Positions 31,720 to 43,443 of a stretch of DNA of 64,000 nucleotides are shown here, one piece after another. The translations under genes and the position numbers were made by a program. A model generated the notes under the pieces. The model worked only from the letters and a program-made list of their open reading frames with translations, made no database searches and was not told the origin of the DNA. This stretch comes from Diatrype stigma (Eukaryota > Ascomycota > Sordariomycetes > Xylariales > Diatrypaceae), in NCBI GenBank assembly GCA_022225965.2, contig JAKJXP020000067.1, positions 62,001-126,000 of the forward strand, given 5' to 3'. Numbering within the stretch: position 1 is the first letter of the stretch; each line of letters begins with the position of its first letter.

Positions 31720-33018
31720 ATGGCAGATCTCGCTCCAGATGGCAAGCCTCTGTTCGTATGGCTCGTTGTCCTGACAACTGTAACCACCATAGTGGTGCTC
31801 ATGAGGTTTTGGGCGGCGTGGCTCATCAAGCGACCGTTTGCAGTGGACGACGGTTTGGTGGCATTTGCCTATGTCAGTTATGCTCAGTTCTCGTCTAAAC
31901 CAGGTTTAGGGGCACCATAAGACTAACAAGCTACCTATGTATAGATGAACATGATCGTGAATACAGTGTGGTTCTTCTACGCGCTTCTCAATGGCGGTCT
32001 TGGAAAACATACCGCTGAAACTACGCCCGGAGAGAAAGTCATCTTATCAAAGGTACATGAGCTTCTAAGCTCCTTTCATATCCCCTACGAGTGGCTTACA
32101 TGCTTTTTAAAATCTAGCTGGTATTTGTCTCTAGCATCGTATGGCTCTTAGGAAACGTGTGCTGCAAGCTCTCGATATTATTTTTCTACAACCGCATATT
32201 TACCCTCCGCTCCTTCCGTGTCGCCTCGTCCCTGGCCATATGGTTCACAATCGGATACTGTATCAGCTTTCTTGGCGTCTTTCTATCGCATTGTCGTCCG
32301 ATCTCGAACTCCTGGAAACCAGTTCCAGGCGGGTGGTGCCGCGCGCTTGCTGGCGAGGAGCTCTCTTCAACCGGTTTAAGCCTGTTTATTGACTTGATAG
32401 TTATCCTCTTACCGATGCCTCTGCTCTGGGGTTTGAAGCTGACACTGTACAAACGACTTGGCCTCACGATCATGTTCAGTTTGGGTCTCATGTAAGTTTA
32501 CAGCTGCAAATGATCCCACTGATTTACACACTATGAATCCTTTCTAACCTACACATTTCCATTCCAGAACGGTTGCGGTAATGTGTTGGAGATTGTTTGC
32601 GACGGCGAGGTCCATCCTCCACCCAACAAACGACCCCTTATACGAACTGCTTGAGATGGGTCTCATTGTGATGTTGGAATTGTGGCTAGGAGTCATTGTC
32701 GCCTGTGTGCCGACACTAGTACCGCTCTTGACTAGATACGTCGCACCCGTGGTTGCAAAAACTCTGGCTAGCTTGTCAATTCGTCGCTCTGACTCCAGTA
32801 AAGGCTCTTCAGAGACTCAGGTGCCTCTCGAAACAATCGGTGCAAAGCGGTCACGCAAGAGATACTGGGAGATTGGGGAGTCTCTTAACCCCTTCACTAC
32901 TGGCTTCAACGACGCAAGAACGGCAGAAGTCACTTCCGATACACCAGATCACGATCTCGAGCCCGGGACTGTGCTTGTCAAGAAGGACTTTGATCTTAGA
33001 ACCACGTCGAGAATCTAG
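31720..33018 (+). CDS. Pth11-like integral membrane protein (fungal rhodopsin-fold domain, no CFEM)
   Basis: Four exons: 31720-31872, 31945-32052, 32118-32491 and 32568-33018, about 361 aa. Seven hydrophobic helices can be traced: FVWLVVLTTVTTIVVLMRF, the short VDDGLVAFAY, NMIVNTVWFFYALLNG with GGLGKHT, LVFVSSIVWLLGN, FRVASSLAIWFTIGYCISFL, TGLSLFIDLIVILLPMPLLW, and YELLEMGLIVMLELWLGVI. The motifs KRPFAVDDGLV, CKLSILFFYNRIF and DLIVILLPMPLLW are characteristic of the fungal Pth11/SAT4 rhodopsin-like family. The C-terminal 100 residues are a cytosolic tail rich in Ser and charged residues. There is no CFEM domain. Members act as putative plasma-membrane sensors, but most have no known ligand, and SAT4-type members sit in toxin clusters. 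It fits the accessory set around it. Confidence 0.88.
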
Positions 33019-34472
33019 ATAGTGAACGGCCATTGGGATATGGCGACCAATGCTTCTAACTACATCTTTCTCGTTGTACCGTTTATAGTGACTGTCCTAA
33101 GGGCACAGTAAATCGATTGACTATTGATATGAGAGGAACCTTGTTTCGTCCTTTACGCGAAATTCTCCTCATGGCCACCACTCTGTATTCTGCACTCGTC
33201 GAGAAGCTGTTATGAGCAAGCGCAGATTAGTTTGCCCATATTTACTACCTACAAGAGTGGAATATACTTTTGGAATAGGGGTATCACGCCTCAGACATAT
33301 TATGTATATATATCAGTGGACTCCTCCATCCAGCCCTCTGGCTGGGCACGTAGTGTGGAATCTAACGGGCACTCATCCTATACACTTAGATATGTACTGC
33401 GTGGTATCTTAAGCTGTTCACGTGCCATCATATCATCTGAGCACACCTGGTCTGAACAGACTTGTAGGAAAGGCATTTATACTGGAGTGTTCCAAATGAT
33501 TGCGGATACAGCATACTGGTGTTACCCCTATGGAGCCTTGCATACGATGATTGGTTGAGTGGTAAAGCGAAACTTCATTTTATATTTAGGTGCTGCCGGA
33601 GTCGCGGGGCGAGCCGCCTACACCTGCACCCGTTCGAGCTTGTGACTGGCGCTGTGTAATAGCGGGTACTTTGCAGGAGGTCAGGCCAAAATCCAGATAC
33701 AAAGAAAGGATAAAAGAGAATAGACCGTTGCATTATAGCAGATCTGTAGTCCTGCTAAAGCATAAGCCCGCAGATGAAAGCAAGGCGTCTCTGCTTACAT
33801 AGGTTACACCTCGACTCCACTAGGTACTTGTTGATGTGCCTATCCATATACGTAGATAGGTAAGTAGTAGTAAGCAGGACCTATCATCGTAAAGCAAAGT
33901 AGATAGTACTAGGTAGTGGTACAAGGTTGATAGTAACGTGCTGCCGCATCTTCCGGGAAGGTAAGGGGTGGGTGATAGGGGGTGGTCGTGTCTAAACCTG
34001 TCCACTCCCTGTATAAGTGGGTTATCCGGAGCAGATCTGAGTTCAATATAAAATGTAACTGCATCGCTGCATATTGCAACTTCATTACCATCTAACCATA
34101 TACATACCTATAAAGCGAGCTGATAAGAATAAAGCCATATACGCAGTGCACATAGTTCTATACGATCCATGCATGCATCGATTAGTCCCATTGATCGTAC
34201 GGCGGGGTGCAATAAGAATAACAACGTAATCTCGATGAGTGAACGGCAGCCAATCCTCTGCCACCCCTTATGTGATTGCAGCGTAGCATCTAGCCTCGTT
34301 CAGGGCCTACAACCAACTGTGTAAACTGTCAACCTAGGACTTGCCCTCGCAAACCTATCTCTTCTCAGTTCTCATAATTGTATGAATCGACTTGCCATTT
34401 CCAAATCTTCGGGTAAGATAATGCAGTTGTCGACGGCAGAGTTCTGTTATCACATTTAACCCACTACTCAGG
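33019..34472. other. Intergenic region
   Basis: About 1.45 kb between the receptor gene and the MFS gene, with CCTAGGTA-type words near 33820-33920. No supported gene or RNA is seen. Confidence 0.45.
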
Positions 34473-36481
34473 ATGAAATCTAAGCCATCGAGCTCACAGC
34501 CCGACTCTGTCCCACTCCGTGACGGCTTGAAAATGGGAGCAATCCAGGAAAAAAGCGTCGCCCCTGAGAAAGCAGAAGGGCCTAATCAACATGTCAAGGT
34601 CTACCTCCATGGACCTCGCTTATGGCTTGTGGCATCCACGTGCGTCCCCCCTAATTTCCTTCCTAAGCCCCACAATTGCTTACCACCATATACTCCAGAT
34701 TGGCTATCATGGTCTTTCTAGTGGTCATGGAGATTCCAATCATACCTACGTCTCTGGTATCCGTCTCTAACGATATTGGCGGCTTTGACGACCTGAGTTG
34801 GGTCATATCAAGTTATCTTTTAGGCAGAGTCGGTATGGGCTTCATGAAACGATGATTGTCGTACCGCAACTCATCCTCTCTAGGTGTGATGGTGATTCTC
34901 GCAAAATTGAGTGACATAATTGGACGAAAGCTCGTCTTCACCACATCGATTGCTGTGTTTATCGTGTTCTCGGGTGCATGTGGCGGCGCGCAGAACATAA
35001 CCCAACTGTAGGCCAAACCCCCCTGGTTGAGAAGTTCCTCCATTCAAAAGATCAGTATAGCTGCTAATTAAAAACGACAGAATCGTCTTCCGCGCACTAC
35101 AAGGCGTCGGCGGTGGAGGAGCTTATGCCCTTTGCACGGTCATGATCACCGAGCTGGTGCCGCCAAACATGCTAGCCAATGCCACTGCGCAATTGTCCAT
35201 GGTGACGACACTAGCAAACATACTGGGACCTATCATTGGAGGTGCCATTGCCAATAATACGACTTGGCGATGGATATTCTTGATTAAGTGCGTCATTTGA
35301 AAGCCTCGTTATGTTTTTTCTAACTTTTCAGTGTTCCCATTGCTGCCGCCGCCCTCGTAATTGCCGTTCTCGCCATTCCAGCGGGATTTCCACACACAGA
35401 AGACCCACAAGGACCGATCAGACACCCTAAGGGAAAGCCTCAATTCAATAGGCTCGATGTGGCCGGAACTCTCCTGCTTCTTTTGGCGACGACGTTGTTA
35501 TCCGCAGCTTTTGAGGAGGCAGGTTCGCAGTTCCCCTGGAGGTCCGCCTACGTGATCACGTTGATCACATTGTCTGGTCTGCTCTGGATCGTACTTGTGT
35601 TGTGGGAGCGTAAAGTCACAACCTCCCGCGGCCCTCAGGAGCCTGTGCTGCCATGGAGATTTTTCGTTAATCGATCCATGATGGGAACTTTACTGTTAGT
35701 TCCCTGTCAAAGTAAAATACAATATGCGTCACTGAGAGCTAACGTAAATAGAATATTCTTCCTCCTCGGTGGCCCATTGGTAGTTTCAGCATATCAGTTA
35801 CCACAGATATTTCAACTAGTGTACGGCTTCAATGGGCTGGACGCCGCCGTGCGAGTAGTTCCATTCATGGCACTGTGGTCCGTAGGGTTGATTGTTGCTA
35901 CGACTCTTGCTGGGAGATTAAAAGTTCCGCCCCTTTTCATAATTATTATCGGGTCCTGTATCCAAGTAGTTGGATTTGGACTCCTAGGGACTCTACCTCT
36001 TTCTTTAGCAGTACCCAACCAAATCTACGGATATGAAGTACTTGCCGGCATAGGCAGCGGCCTGGTTTTCCCCTTACTTTTTGTCATGATACCCTTCATC
36101 ACCGAGGGACGTGATAGGGGTAAGCTGACCCCCTCTCCCCATATTTATAAGCGTGGAAACTAATTTTATTTGGTAGCCGTTGGTATGGCGGCGGGTAGTC
36201 AATTTCAGGTCATGGGAAGCGTGATTCTATTGTCCATTGCAACTTCAGTTTTCAATGCCTATACTAGAACTCGCATTGAAAACCTCCTTGGTGGCTCCGG
36301 CTCTCAATCACTCTTCAGTCTAGGAGAGACACTCAAGTCTGTGCCAATTCAGACACAGGAACAAATCAGATTAACTCTCGCAGAAGGCTACAATCGACAA
36401 TCGCTTGTTCTCTGCGGCGCGTCGGGCATGCAGTTGCTAGTAGCACCACTTCTATGGAAACGGAAACAAACCACGGTTTAA
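34473..36481 (+). CDS. MFS drug/metabolite exporter (DHA2-like, 14-TM type)
   Basis: Seven exons: 34473-34639, 34699-34832, 34884-35007, 35081-35287, 35332-35694, 35752-36119 and 36177-36481, about 555 aa. The ORFs look broken until spliced; all phases then agree. Motif A-like LAKLSDIIGRK follows TM2, RALQGVGGGGAYA is the antiporter-type TM4, and NILGPIIGGAIANNTTWRW with IFLINVPIA is the motif-C region typical of 14-TM proton antiporters (DHA2, TRI12/AflT-like). Later helices include AGTLLLLLATTLLSAA and YGYEVLAGIGSGLVFPLLF. The hydrophilic 45-residue N-terminus is usual. Likely role: plasma-membrane export of a toxic or secondary metabolite, either of the P450/GMC set or of the mycosporine; the sequence does not say which. 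Confidence 0.92.
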
Positions 36482-38401
36482 GGACGTCAATGTCTAGCGA
36501 AAGGGGGTACGAATCAAAGTGCGTCCGACCGGAGGCTGAAGGGGGGTTCCCAGGAAACGTTGCTGTTTGTAATCAACTGGTGGATGCCAATACTCAGTCT
36601 TAGAAGGTCATACTATTGGTAACCATAATACCCATTTTACTGTTTCCAAAGCTTTGGAGGGTGTATTGGTTACTTGCGCGGCCTGCATTATACAACCCTA
36701 GCCGACGATTCCTTACTAGCCGGTCCCAGCTACCAGCCTCAGGTACTGAGCTGAGGGCATTGTGGTATCTTCCGCAAAAAAGGTTGCGTAGGTACCAAGT
36801 AGGTATGTACTCACCTGAGGAAGTACTTGGGTACCTGTCGCGGTATAGGGGCTACAATGCCTAATGGCTTAGCATACTGTATATATAAAGCTCTTCTGCC
36901 CCTTAGACTAGAGATGGCTTCCTTTCTGTATGACAATAAATCTGTATCCGAACCCACCTGTATGTGTGATTTTCTAAATGCGAAGTACCTACATAGTAAG
37001 TTAAGTCTTTCGGTCTTTTGATTCTTGAGAACCTCAGTGCTACTGTACGTGGGTAGGCAAATATACAGCCGTCCATCGGCTACTGCACCCATTGACGTAG
37101 CATCGCTCTATTATAATATCATTCATAAGCCATCCATGGCGCGGCAATGATATTATCTAAGATAGTACTAGAGTAGCAATGATCGACAAGCGACATCATA
37201 GTGTGTGCTACTCACTCTTTTTCCCTCGCCCCTCTTGGTTTCCAGGAGAGCAGGGCTGCAGGGGTTATCGATTTACTAGATTCTACATAGTATCAGATCA
37301 TCTGTCTTCTGGCAGAAGATTTCTGCCTTTCACCATGCGTTGCCAAGCTCCATGATAATACCATCTTACATAGCATAGAAGAATCGGCTTATCTCTGCTT
37401 CGGTCAGGCTGATAATAGGCAGGTCGTGGCCAACATGTGACAGGGTAAGGCAAACTCATACGAGTGATGCATACTATGAAGCCCAGGGGTTGGTTTACAC
37501 CAAAGAACGCAACTAGGAAAGATCGGTTGTTTAGGTATCTACCGGATCCATGCTAATAGTACTTTTTCTAATCTACGCTCACGGTACCACCATTTTACAC
37601 CAGCTGCAAGTAAGCCACCAACATCGAGTTCTCCTGCATGTAAGACGTCCCAAAGCTTCCAAAGTAATGAATTTCCGGTTCATCACATCGTGACTCAACT
37701 TGTAGTTCCCTGTTTCCAAGCAGTTTCCTTCGCTGAATGGTGTGGGTGGCATATGACGTCGAATTATAAGAGGATTTTCAGAGAGGTTCTCGGAAGTACC
37801 ATCACATATGTTCATTAGGTTGGTTGTACCCATACATGTAGGAGGTTCAGCTAATACCTCACATTATGGTTGACTGCAAACCCGACGTCCTGAGATGAAT
37901 TATCCAAGATCGGTGGGTATCGACAAATAACAGATACCCCGATCCCTTGCTGCCGCACTGAAACCGCCTGTGGACATCCCAAGAATTTACTCGGATGTAG
38001 AATACTACTTGCCTAGAACTAGGCGGTTCCTTTAGTTGTGCTACCGCTATATCCATACCCCTATCCTGCCATCCACCTGCACAGACAGTGTTCGAGCGAT
38101 GACAGCTGGCTGAGCTAGCACTCAGCTGGCATAGCTCGGCAAGCCCCGCCGCTAATCAGGTAGGTATCTAGGTACATGCCATACGGCAATATTCGGCCCC
38201 ACCACTCCGATAAGGTGCTTGAAAACGAAACTTCCTTCCACCCTCCACTAAAAAGTTGTCGAGCCAGTACCTACAGCTGCTCTCGGAAGCCACCGAACTA
38301 CAACTACAACTCGCCGACGACGCCCGACTGCAATACCCGACTGCAATCAATCAATCACTCGCGCCAATCCATTCTCCGACTCGCGAATACCCATAGCAAA
38401 G
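36482..38401. other. Intergenic region, 1.9 kb
   Basis: No gene is supported between the MFS gene and the ALB1-like gene. Frames at 36616-36864 and 37579-37833 have no recognisable features. The last 150 bp contain pyrimidine-rich, CAA-rich sequence that looks like the 5' leader of the next gene. Confidence 0.45.
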
Positions 38402-38870
38402 ATGCCCTCCGTCAAAAACCCCAACGGGCCCTCCAAGAACCGGCTCACGGCCCGCACGGCGAAGGCGCGCAAGCAGGGGGAGAAGCGCACGGCGGCGGCA
38501 GGCAAGAGCCGGGTCGCCAAAGCCGACATCAGGCGCGGCGCGAGGCCCGGCTTGCTTCCCACGAGCGGGCCGAACGCCGCCATCAGCGCGAAGAAGCGCC
38601 GGAAGCTGGAGCGCAAGATGGGCCACGCCCTCCAGCGCAAGATGGAGGCCGAGGGCGAGGCGGCGATGAAGGGTGCGTGGTGATGCTGCTGCTGCTGCTA
38701 TTGCTTTCTCTCGTTGCTACCTATTTGGTTATTTCAGATGATATTCGGCTAACTAGAGGGCCTGCTTAGATGTCTTCGAAGGCAATGACGAGACGACGGA
38801 GACGACGACGAAGAATGAGGGGAAGACAGAAGATGAGGAGATGGCGGTGGATACCGAGAACATCGCCTGA
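38402..38870 (+). CDS. ALB1-like ribosome biogenesis factor
   Basis: Two exons, 38402-38672 and 38770-38870, encode about 123 aa. The protein is strongly basic in its first 90 residues (MPSVKNPNGPSKNRLTARTA, RRGARPGLLP), then ISAKKRRKLERKMGHALQRK, which lines up with the SKKRAKKIERNLKYATQRK region of yeast Alb1, and ends in a short acidic tail (EDEEMAVDTENIA). Alb1 acts with Arx1 in nuclear export and late cytoplasmic maturation of the 60S ribosomal subunit. The intron is 97 nt, and the second exon supplies the acidic tail seen in homologues. The short length makes the assignment less firm than for larger genes. Confidence 0.75.
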
Positions 38871-40326
38871 AATGACTAGATGGGTGGGTTGTCTCACATA
38901 CATCCACACTTCACCTGTAGGACGGTGTAAGCCTGCGCCCTCTACAAAGCGCCTGGTCACAGTTACTGGAGATCCCAATCCAGCGAAGTCCACATTTAAC
39001 GACCTGGCATAAAGTTTCCGAGCATACACGATATGGTCTCTCAAGTGTACGGGTTGTTCTGGTTCAAGGTTGACTGCCATGATGGAGACCTAGTCGTCAA
39101 ACAGGTGGTGCCGCCAGTTTTGTGCTTCTCGGGCGTGAAATGGGGAATGATAGTGTTCCATTGAGCGACTCGACTCGGGTGTTCGGCGTTTTTAAGTAGG
39201 TATCATAAGCAACGATACCAGGGTTGTCCAACTGCAGACTTCAATCGTTTAGTCAAGTCCGCAGGACGTCTATCGGACATTTCAAAGAAATATCGGGGAT
39301 TAGTCCCAGGCCACACGAAGTCTTAAAGACTGATGGTATCTGCAATCTCGTGCTAGCATAGCCTAAGTAGCTGCTATGCGCTTCGATCATTCTATCATTG
39401 TCCATGAGTGCCCGCAGAATTAAACCGTTGGCGTGATTAAAAAACTGTATTGCCTAGGCTCGAACATGTGACCTGTAGAAAAGATAAAAATGTCAAAAAA
39501 ACAAGGGCACGCTCGGCGCCTGAAGCTCAGACGTAAAACCGTACACGTGCCTTGTGAACGGTGTACCACGGGGATGTACCACTGGGCCAACCGGTTTGAA
39601 AGTATGGCTCTCTTTTTAATTTATAATGCCACCTACCCAGAGATGTACGGTCAACTATCTACCGGGGATTGGGTAGTCAAATGTCCAAGATGCTTATCAA
39701 GAGCTTCTGATACCTACTGAATGCTGTATATTTCTAGAGCATTGCCGCCACGGTGGCTGACAAATTAGTGCGGTTGAAGCGGTTGCCGTATTGGGTGCTT
39801 GGCTCTGCATTTGGGCCAATCACAGCCGCTGAGCTCAATCTGTTGAATTGGCCTGTGATTCTTTGCGGACCTTTGTTGTAATAACTTTGTTTACTTCGAC
39901 CACATCGCGTGCAACTCAGATGGATCGCATTGTCCGACGATAGCCAGCCGGCCTTTGTCGCATTTCGCAGTCTGTCTCGGGACAATGCATTTACTTTTTG
40001 GTCCCTCGCTAAGCAATGTCCTGTGTTAAAACCAGCCCACGGTTTCTACTGAAGAAGGATCTCCTACACTCTTTGAATCATCACGATTCCACCCATTTTC
40101 TCGAGGTACATGGGTCAATCTTCCATCTCGGCGGCAGAACATTTCTATTGAATAGCTCTTACTTACGTTACACATTTTGATCCATTTTGCCATCATCGGC
40201 CTCTTTCCGTATCTATACCAGCCATTCACCATCCAACACCAAAACAAACTGTAGACAACTATTGTTCCCCAATCTTATCTCCTGGTCTAACCAGCCCCCG
40301 TAACTTGTACCCACTCACCACCCACG
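38871..40326. other. Intergenic region with doubtful small frames
   Basis: About 1.45 kb. A 76-codon frame at 39490-39720 (plus) contains two CxxC pairs (PCERC, KCPRC), and a minus-strand frame at 39734-39985 contains CTRC. Neither has a convincing start context or similarity, so I do not call them genes. They may be remnants of zinc-binding coding sequence. Confidence 0.4.
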
Positions 40327-41433
40327 ATGGCCCCACCCCACGAGCCCACGGTGCGGTCCTCCGCCCCCATGCCCCCCGGCTACGCCTTCGTGCCCAAGGG
40401 CAACGTGTACATAACGTCGCACTGCCGGAAGCAGGCCCAAGCCGCCGGGCAAACCGTCTTCCTCGTCGTCCGCCACGACACCCAGGCCAAGGCCAAGCGC
40501 AAGCCCGCCCCCATCGGCATCCGGGTGCCGGCGGCGGTCCACGCCGCCGTCCGGGCCGCGCACGACGCCACGCGCGACGCCCGCGCCGACGCCGTGCGCC
40601 GCCGCGACGCCAGGCTGGAGGCCGACTTCCGCGCCGCCGTGCTGGCGCAGTTCCCGCGGGCGCCGCCCGCGTCGCTCGCGCTCGTCGTCGATCGCGCGAT
40701 GCGCAAGGGCAGCCGCCGCGTCGGCCGCGCCGGCTCCGGCTCCGGCTCTGGCTCCGGGAAGATAGGGCTGGCCGTCGAGGACAAGGCCGTGCTCGCCGTC
40801 CGCGCCCACATCCGCCACGCGCATACCGACTACGATCGCCTGTTGCGCGGGGACGGGGACGGGGGCGGGGGCGGGGGCCGCGCCATGACGCGCGAGCAGG
40901 CGCGTGCGGAGACGTACGGGCGCATCGATGAGGTCGTGCGGGAGTGGGGTGGCGCGCCTTCGAAGCCGAGGCCGAAGTCGAAGCCGAAGTTGCAGCGGCG
41001 GAAACAGGAGCAGCGCGGTGGTGGTGGCAAGGATGGTCGGCCGCAAAAACAGCAGCGCGGAAACTCGGCGCGGGCGGCGATACATCCGCGCAATGCCGTG
41101 GCGGTGAAAGCAACGGCGACAACGGCAGAGAAACCAACGAGGGGAAGTCCTCGGAAACCGGGAAAGGCCGCCGCTGCTACTGCTGCTGCTGCTGCCACAT
41201 CAGAAACAGCGAGCGGGTTGCGAAGAGAGAAGAAGCAAGTTGTCAGGCGGGCAAGCGCTACCGCAGCGGCCAAGGGTGAAAGCCCGGAGGCTCAGCGCGA
41301 GCTCGGTCAGTTGAGAACTCGGAGTGGGCGCAGATATAGCTTACTGGATGACGGGGATAACGAGAGTGACGAGTTTGAATGGTCGAGCTGGGATGAGGAT
41401 TCAGAGGATGAGGACGATATATCCGAAGGGTGA
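40327..41433 (+). CDS. DUF2293-domain protein
   Basis: A single exon of 368 aa. The start MAPPHEPTVRSSAP is followed by PPGYAFVPKGNVYITSHCRK, the usual lead-in of fungal DUF2293 proteins, where a small basic protein segment is read as a possible nucleic-acid contact. The domain core at about residues 85-180 includes LEADFRAAVLAQFPRAPPAS, then DRAMRKGSRRVGRAG, a Gly-Ser repeat, and AVRAHIRHAHTDYDRLL. The second half is a low-complexity Lys/Arg/Ala-rich tail that ends in an acidic stretch (SWDEDSEDEDDISEG). The function of the family is unknown; charged composition suggests a nuclear protein (inference). Codon use is extremely GC-rich, which produces long antisense frames at 40259-41137 that are not genes. 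Confidence 0.85.
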   Translation: MAPPHEPTVRSSAPMPPGYAFVPKGNVYITSHCRKQAQAAGQTVFLVVRHDTQAKAKRKPAPIGIRVPAAVHAAVRAAHDATRDARADAVRRRDARLEADFRAAVLAQFPRAPPASLALVVDRAMRKGSRRVGRAGSGSGSGSGKIGLAVEDKAVLAVRAHIRHAHTDYDRLLRGDGDGGGGGGRAMTREQARAETYGRIDEVVREWGGAPSKPRPKSKPKLQRRKQEQRGGGGKDGRPQKQQRGNSARAAIHPRNAVAVKATATTAEKPTRGSPRKPGKAAAATAAAAATSETASGLRREKKQVVRRASATAAAKGESPEAQRELGQLRTRSGRRYSLLDDGDNESDEFEWSSWDEDSEDEDDISEG

Positions 41434-41950
41434 GGGGGAAGAGGGGCCTATTGAGTAACGATTGATGGAACAGCATGTCATTAGATCTTGCCTACCGATA
41501 TGAAAGCTGCATCCGTGTCTTAAGCTATGGCTTTGATGGTATTAACCTATGTTAATACTGGTTATATAGTCAGCTCTGGCATTTGCGTTTTCGGAATGGG
41601 TAGGACTATTTGCTCTTCTGGGAGGTCAATTGTAAGTGTGCAGCCTAGGTACCTTGTCTAGACATAGACCTGGAACTGTACTCGCATAATCAATAAGCTA
41701 ACAACAATCATAATTGCAGTATTACATGCTCCGTCTCGGTTATGTCTTCAATCCTGGTTGTCTCCGGTTTTACCCTCCACATTATGATATGAACGATAAC
41801 TTTACGATACTTCACAGGAGAATGTTATAAAACTCGGCGAAGCGCCTTGAACAGCGTTGTTTGAGCTGACAGAGCCATACGCGATCAATACTCCAACTTT
41901 ATATTCCCCTGATATGTGCTATCTCTTAGCTACCTACACCAGTACAGGCT
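41434..41950. other. Intergenic region, convergent gene ends
   Basis: About 520 bp between two convergent stop codons, AT-rich. Nothing is seen beyond likely 3' untranslated sequence. Confidence 0.45.
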
Positions 41951-43443
41951 TTACCGGTTGTTCTCCTCCCACGGCTCGCCGGTGCACTCGAAGCCCTTGG
42001 GGCCCAGCACGTTGCTGCACAGGTAGTTGGCAGGGGCGGTGTTGTTGACGGTGTCGACGATGTCGATGCCCTCGATCTCGAGGCCGGCGCAGGGGCTGGC
42101 GGCGCTGCACTGGACGCTGGCCACGACGTCGCTGACGCCGTCGCCGGACCAGTCCTCGAGGCGCAGGTTGCGGATGTTGAACTCGGACGTGTCGCAGTTG
42201 CCCGTGGCGTCGTTGTAGCTGGTGCACTGCGTGACGGCGAAGATGCCCGTGGCGTTGTGCAGCGTGAAGTTGGAGAAGAGCAGGTTGGCGGCGTAGCCGA
42301 GGCCGCCGCCGCCGCCGTTGGGCGGGTACCCGCTCGGCACCCCCGTCCACGTCTTGATGTACGCCCCGTACCGCATGTGGTTGATCTCGATGTTGCGCGC
42401 CGTCACGTTCTCGATGATCTCGTACCGCCCCGTGTACTGCCCGATGCTGCCGATGGCCACGCCGAGCCCCGTGTAGAACTTGCAGTCCTCGATCAGGATG
42501 TTGGTCGAGTTCGCCTTCATGGCGATCGAGTCGTCGCCGTTGTCCACCGTCCACCGCCGGAACGTGATGTTGTTGGCGTAGATCGTGTCGGCGCCGTCCG
42601 TCTGCGCCAGTCGGTGCCGCGTTAGCAATGCCATGGGATGTGTAAAGCTTATCTTTCGACAGGAATGGATAAGAAAGGGGGCAATGGCAACAGGAAGATG
42701 GCCGGCCAACTCACATTAAGGGACGAGAAATCGAACCCGACTTCTTGTTTGGTATCGGTGCTGTTGACGTAGATGTCCTCCAAGAGGAGGTTCTCCGAGT
42801 GAATAACCGTCACGGTCCTAGAGCAAGCAAAGTCTGGTTAGCTACACTTAATCCGTATACGTTGTCCCGGACCCTGGTGGCTGAATACTTACCACATCTG
42901 GCTCTGCACAAAGCGAATGCCCTCGAACACGCTGTCGCGCGTGCCCGTGATGGTCAGCTGGTGGGGGCGGCCCGGGTAGTTGTTGGTGCCGTTGACGAAG
43001 TCGTACCAGACCTGGCCGTTGCCGTCGAGGGTGCCGGTGCCGAACCCGTTCCAGACGATCCCCTCGCCGCCGAAGTGCCAGACGCTCGTCTGGTTCTGGT
43101 AGCCGACGGGCAGTGAGGCGTTCAGCCAGTACGGGATGTTCTGGTCCCAGAGCAGCGTCGTGCCGTCCATCTCGACGTCGACGTACCGCAGCCCCGTCGT
43201 GTTCATCACCGTCTTGATGTCGTACACGGCGTCGCGGAACACCACGCGCCCCCGCCGGTCCGGAGCGTTGTCCACCCCGCAGCACCGGAACGCCTCCTCG
43301 ATCGCGGGGGCCGAGTCGCACCCCCGTTCCGCCGGCTCGACCACGCACACCTTGCCGCCGTCGCCACTGCCGCCTCGCTGCGCGAGCGCGCTGGCGAGTG
43401 CGGCCTGTGCCGATAGCGCTGAGAGAAGTAGCTGCTTGAACAT
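41951..43443 (-). CDS. Secreted GH28 enzyme, exo-(rhamno)galacturonase-like
   Basis: Three exons: 43443-42893, 42817-42715 and 42601-41951, about 434 aa, normal for GH28. The N-terminal signal peptide is MFKQLLLSALSAQAALASAL. GH28 motifs can be read: NTDGADTIY (the NTD motif, joined by the second splice), DNGDDSIAMKANSTNI (the catalytic DD motif), GLGVAIGSIGQY and YIKTW (the RIK-like motif). The third motif normally contains Gly-His-Gly; here it reads Gly-Leu-Gly, a form I associate with exo-rhamnogalacturonase and exo-acting branches, not with endo-polygalacturonase. Many N-glycosylation sequons are present (NTT, NAS, NQT, NGT, NST). Predicted role: extracellular breakdown of pectin side structures in plant material. 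Confidence 0.88.

Noticed and set aside
39490..39720. 76-codon frame with two CxxC pairs
   Set aside because: No conserved spacing of a known zinc finger, no neighbours or splice partners; kept only as a remark on the intergenic stretch.
40259..41137. 292-codon antisense frame over the DUF2293 gene
   Set aside because: Arg/Ala/Pro-rich translation of GC-rich antisense DNA, no domain.
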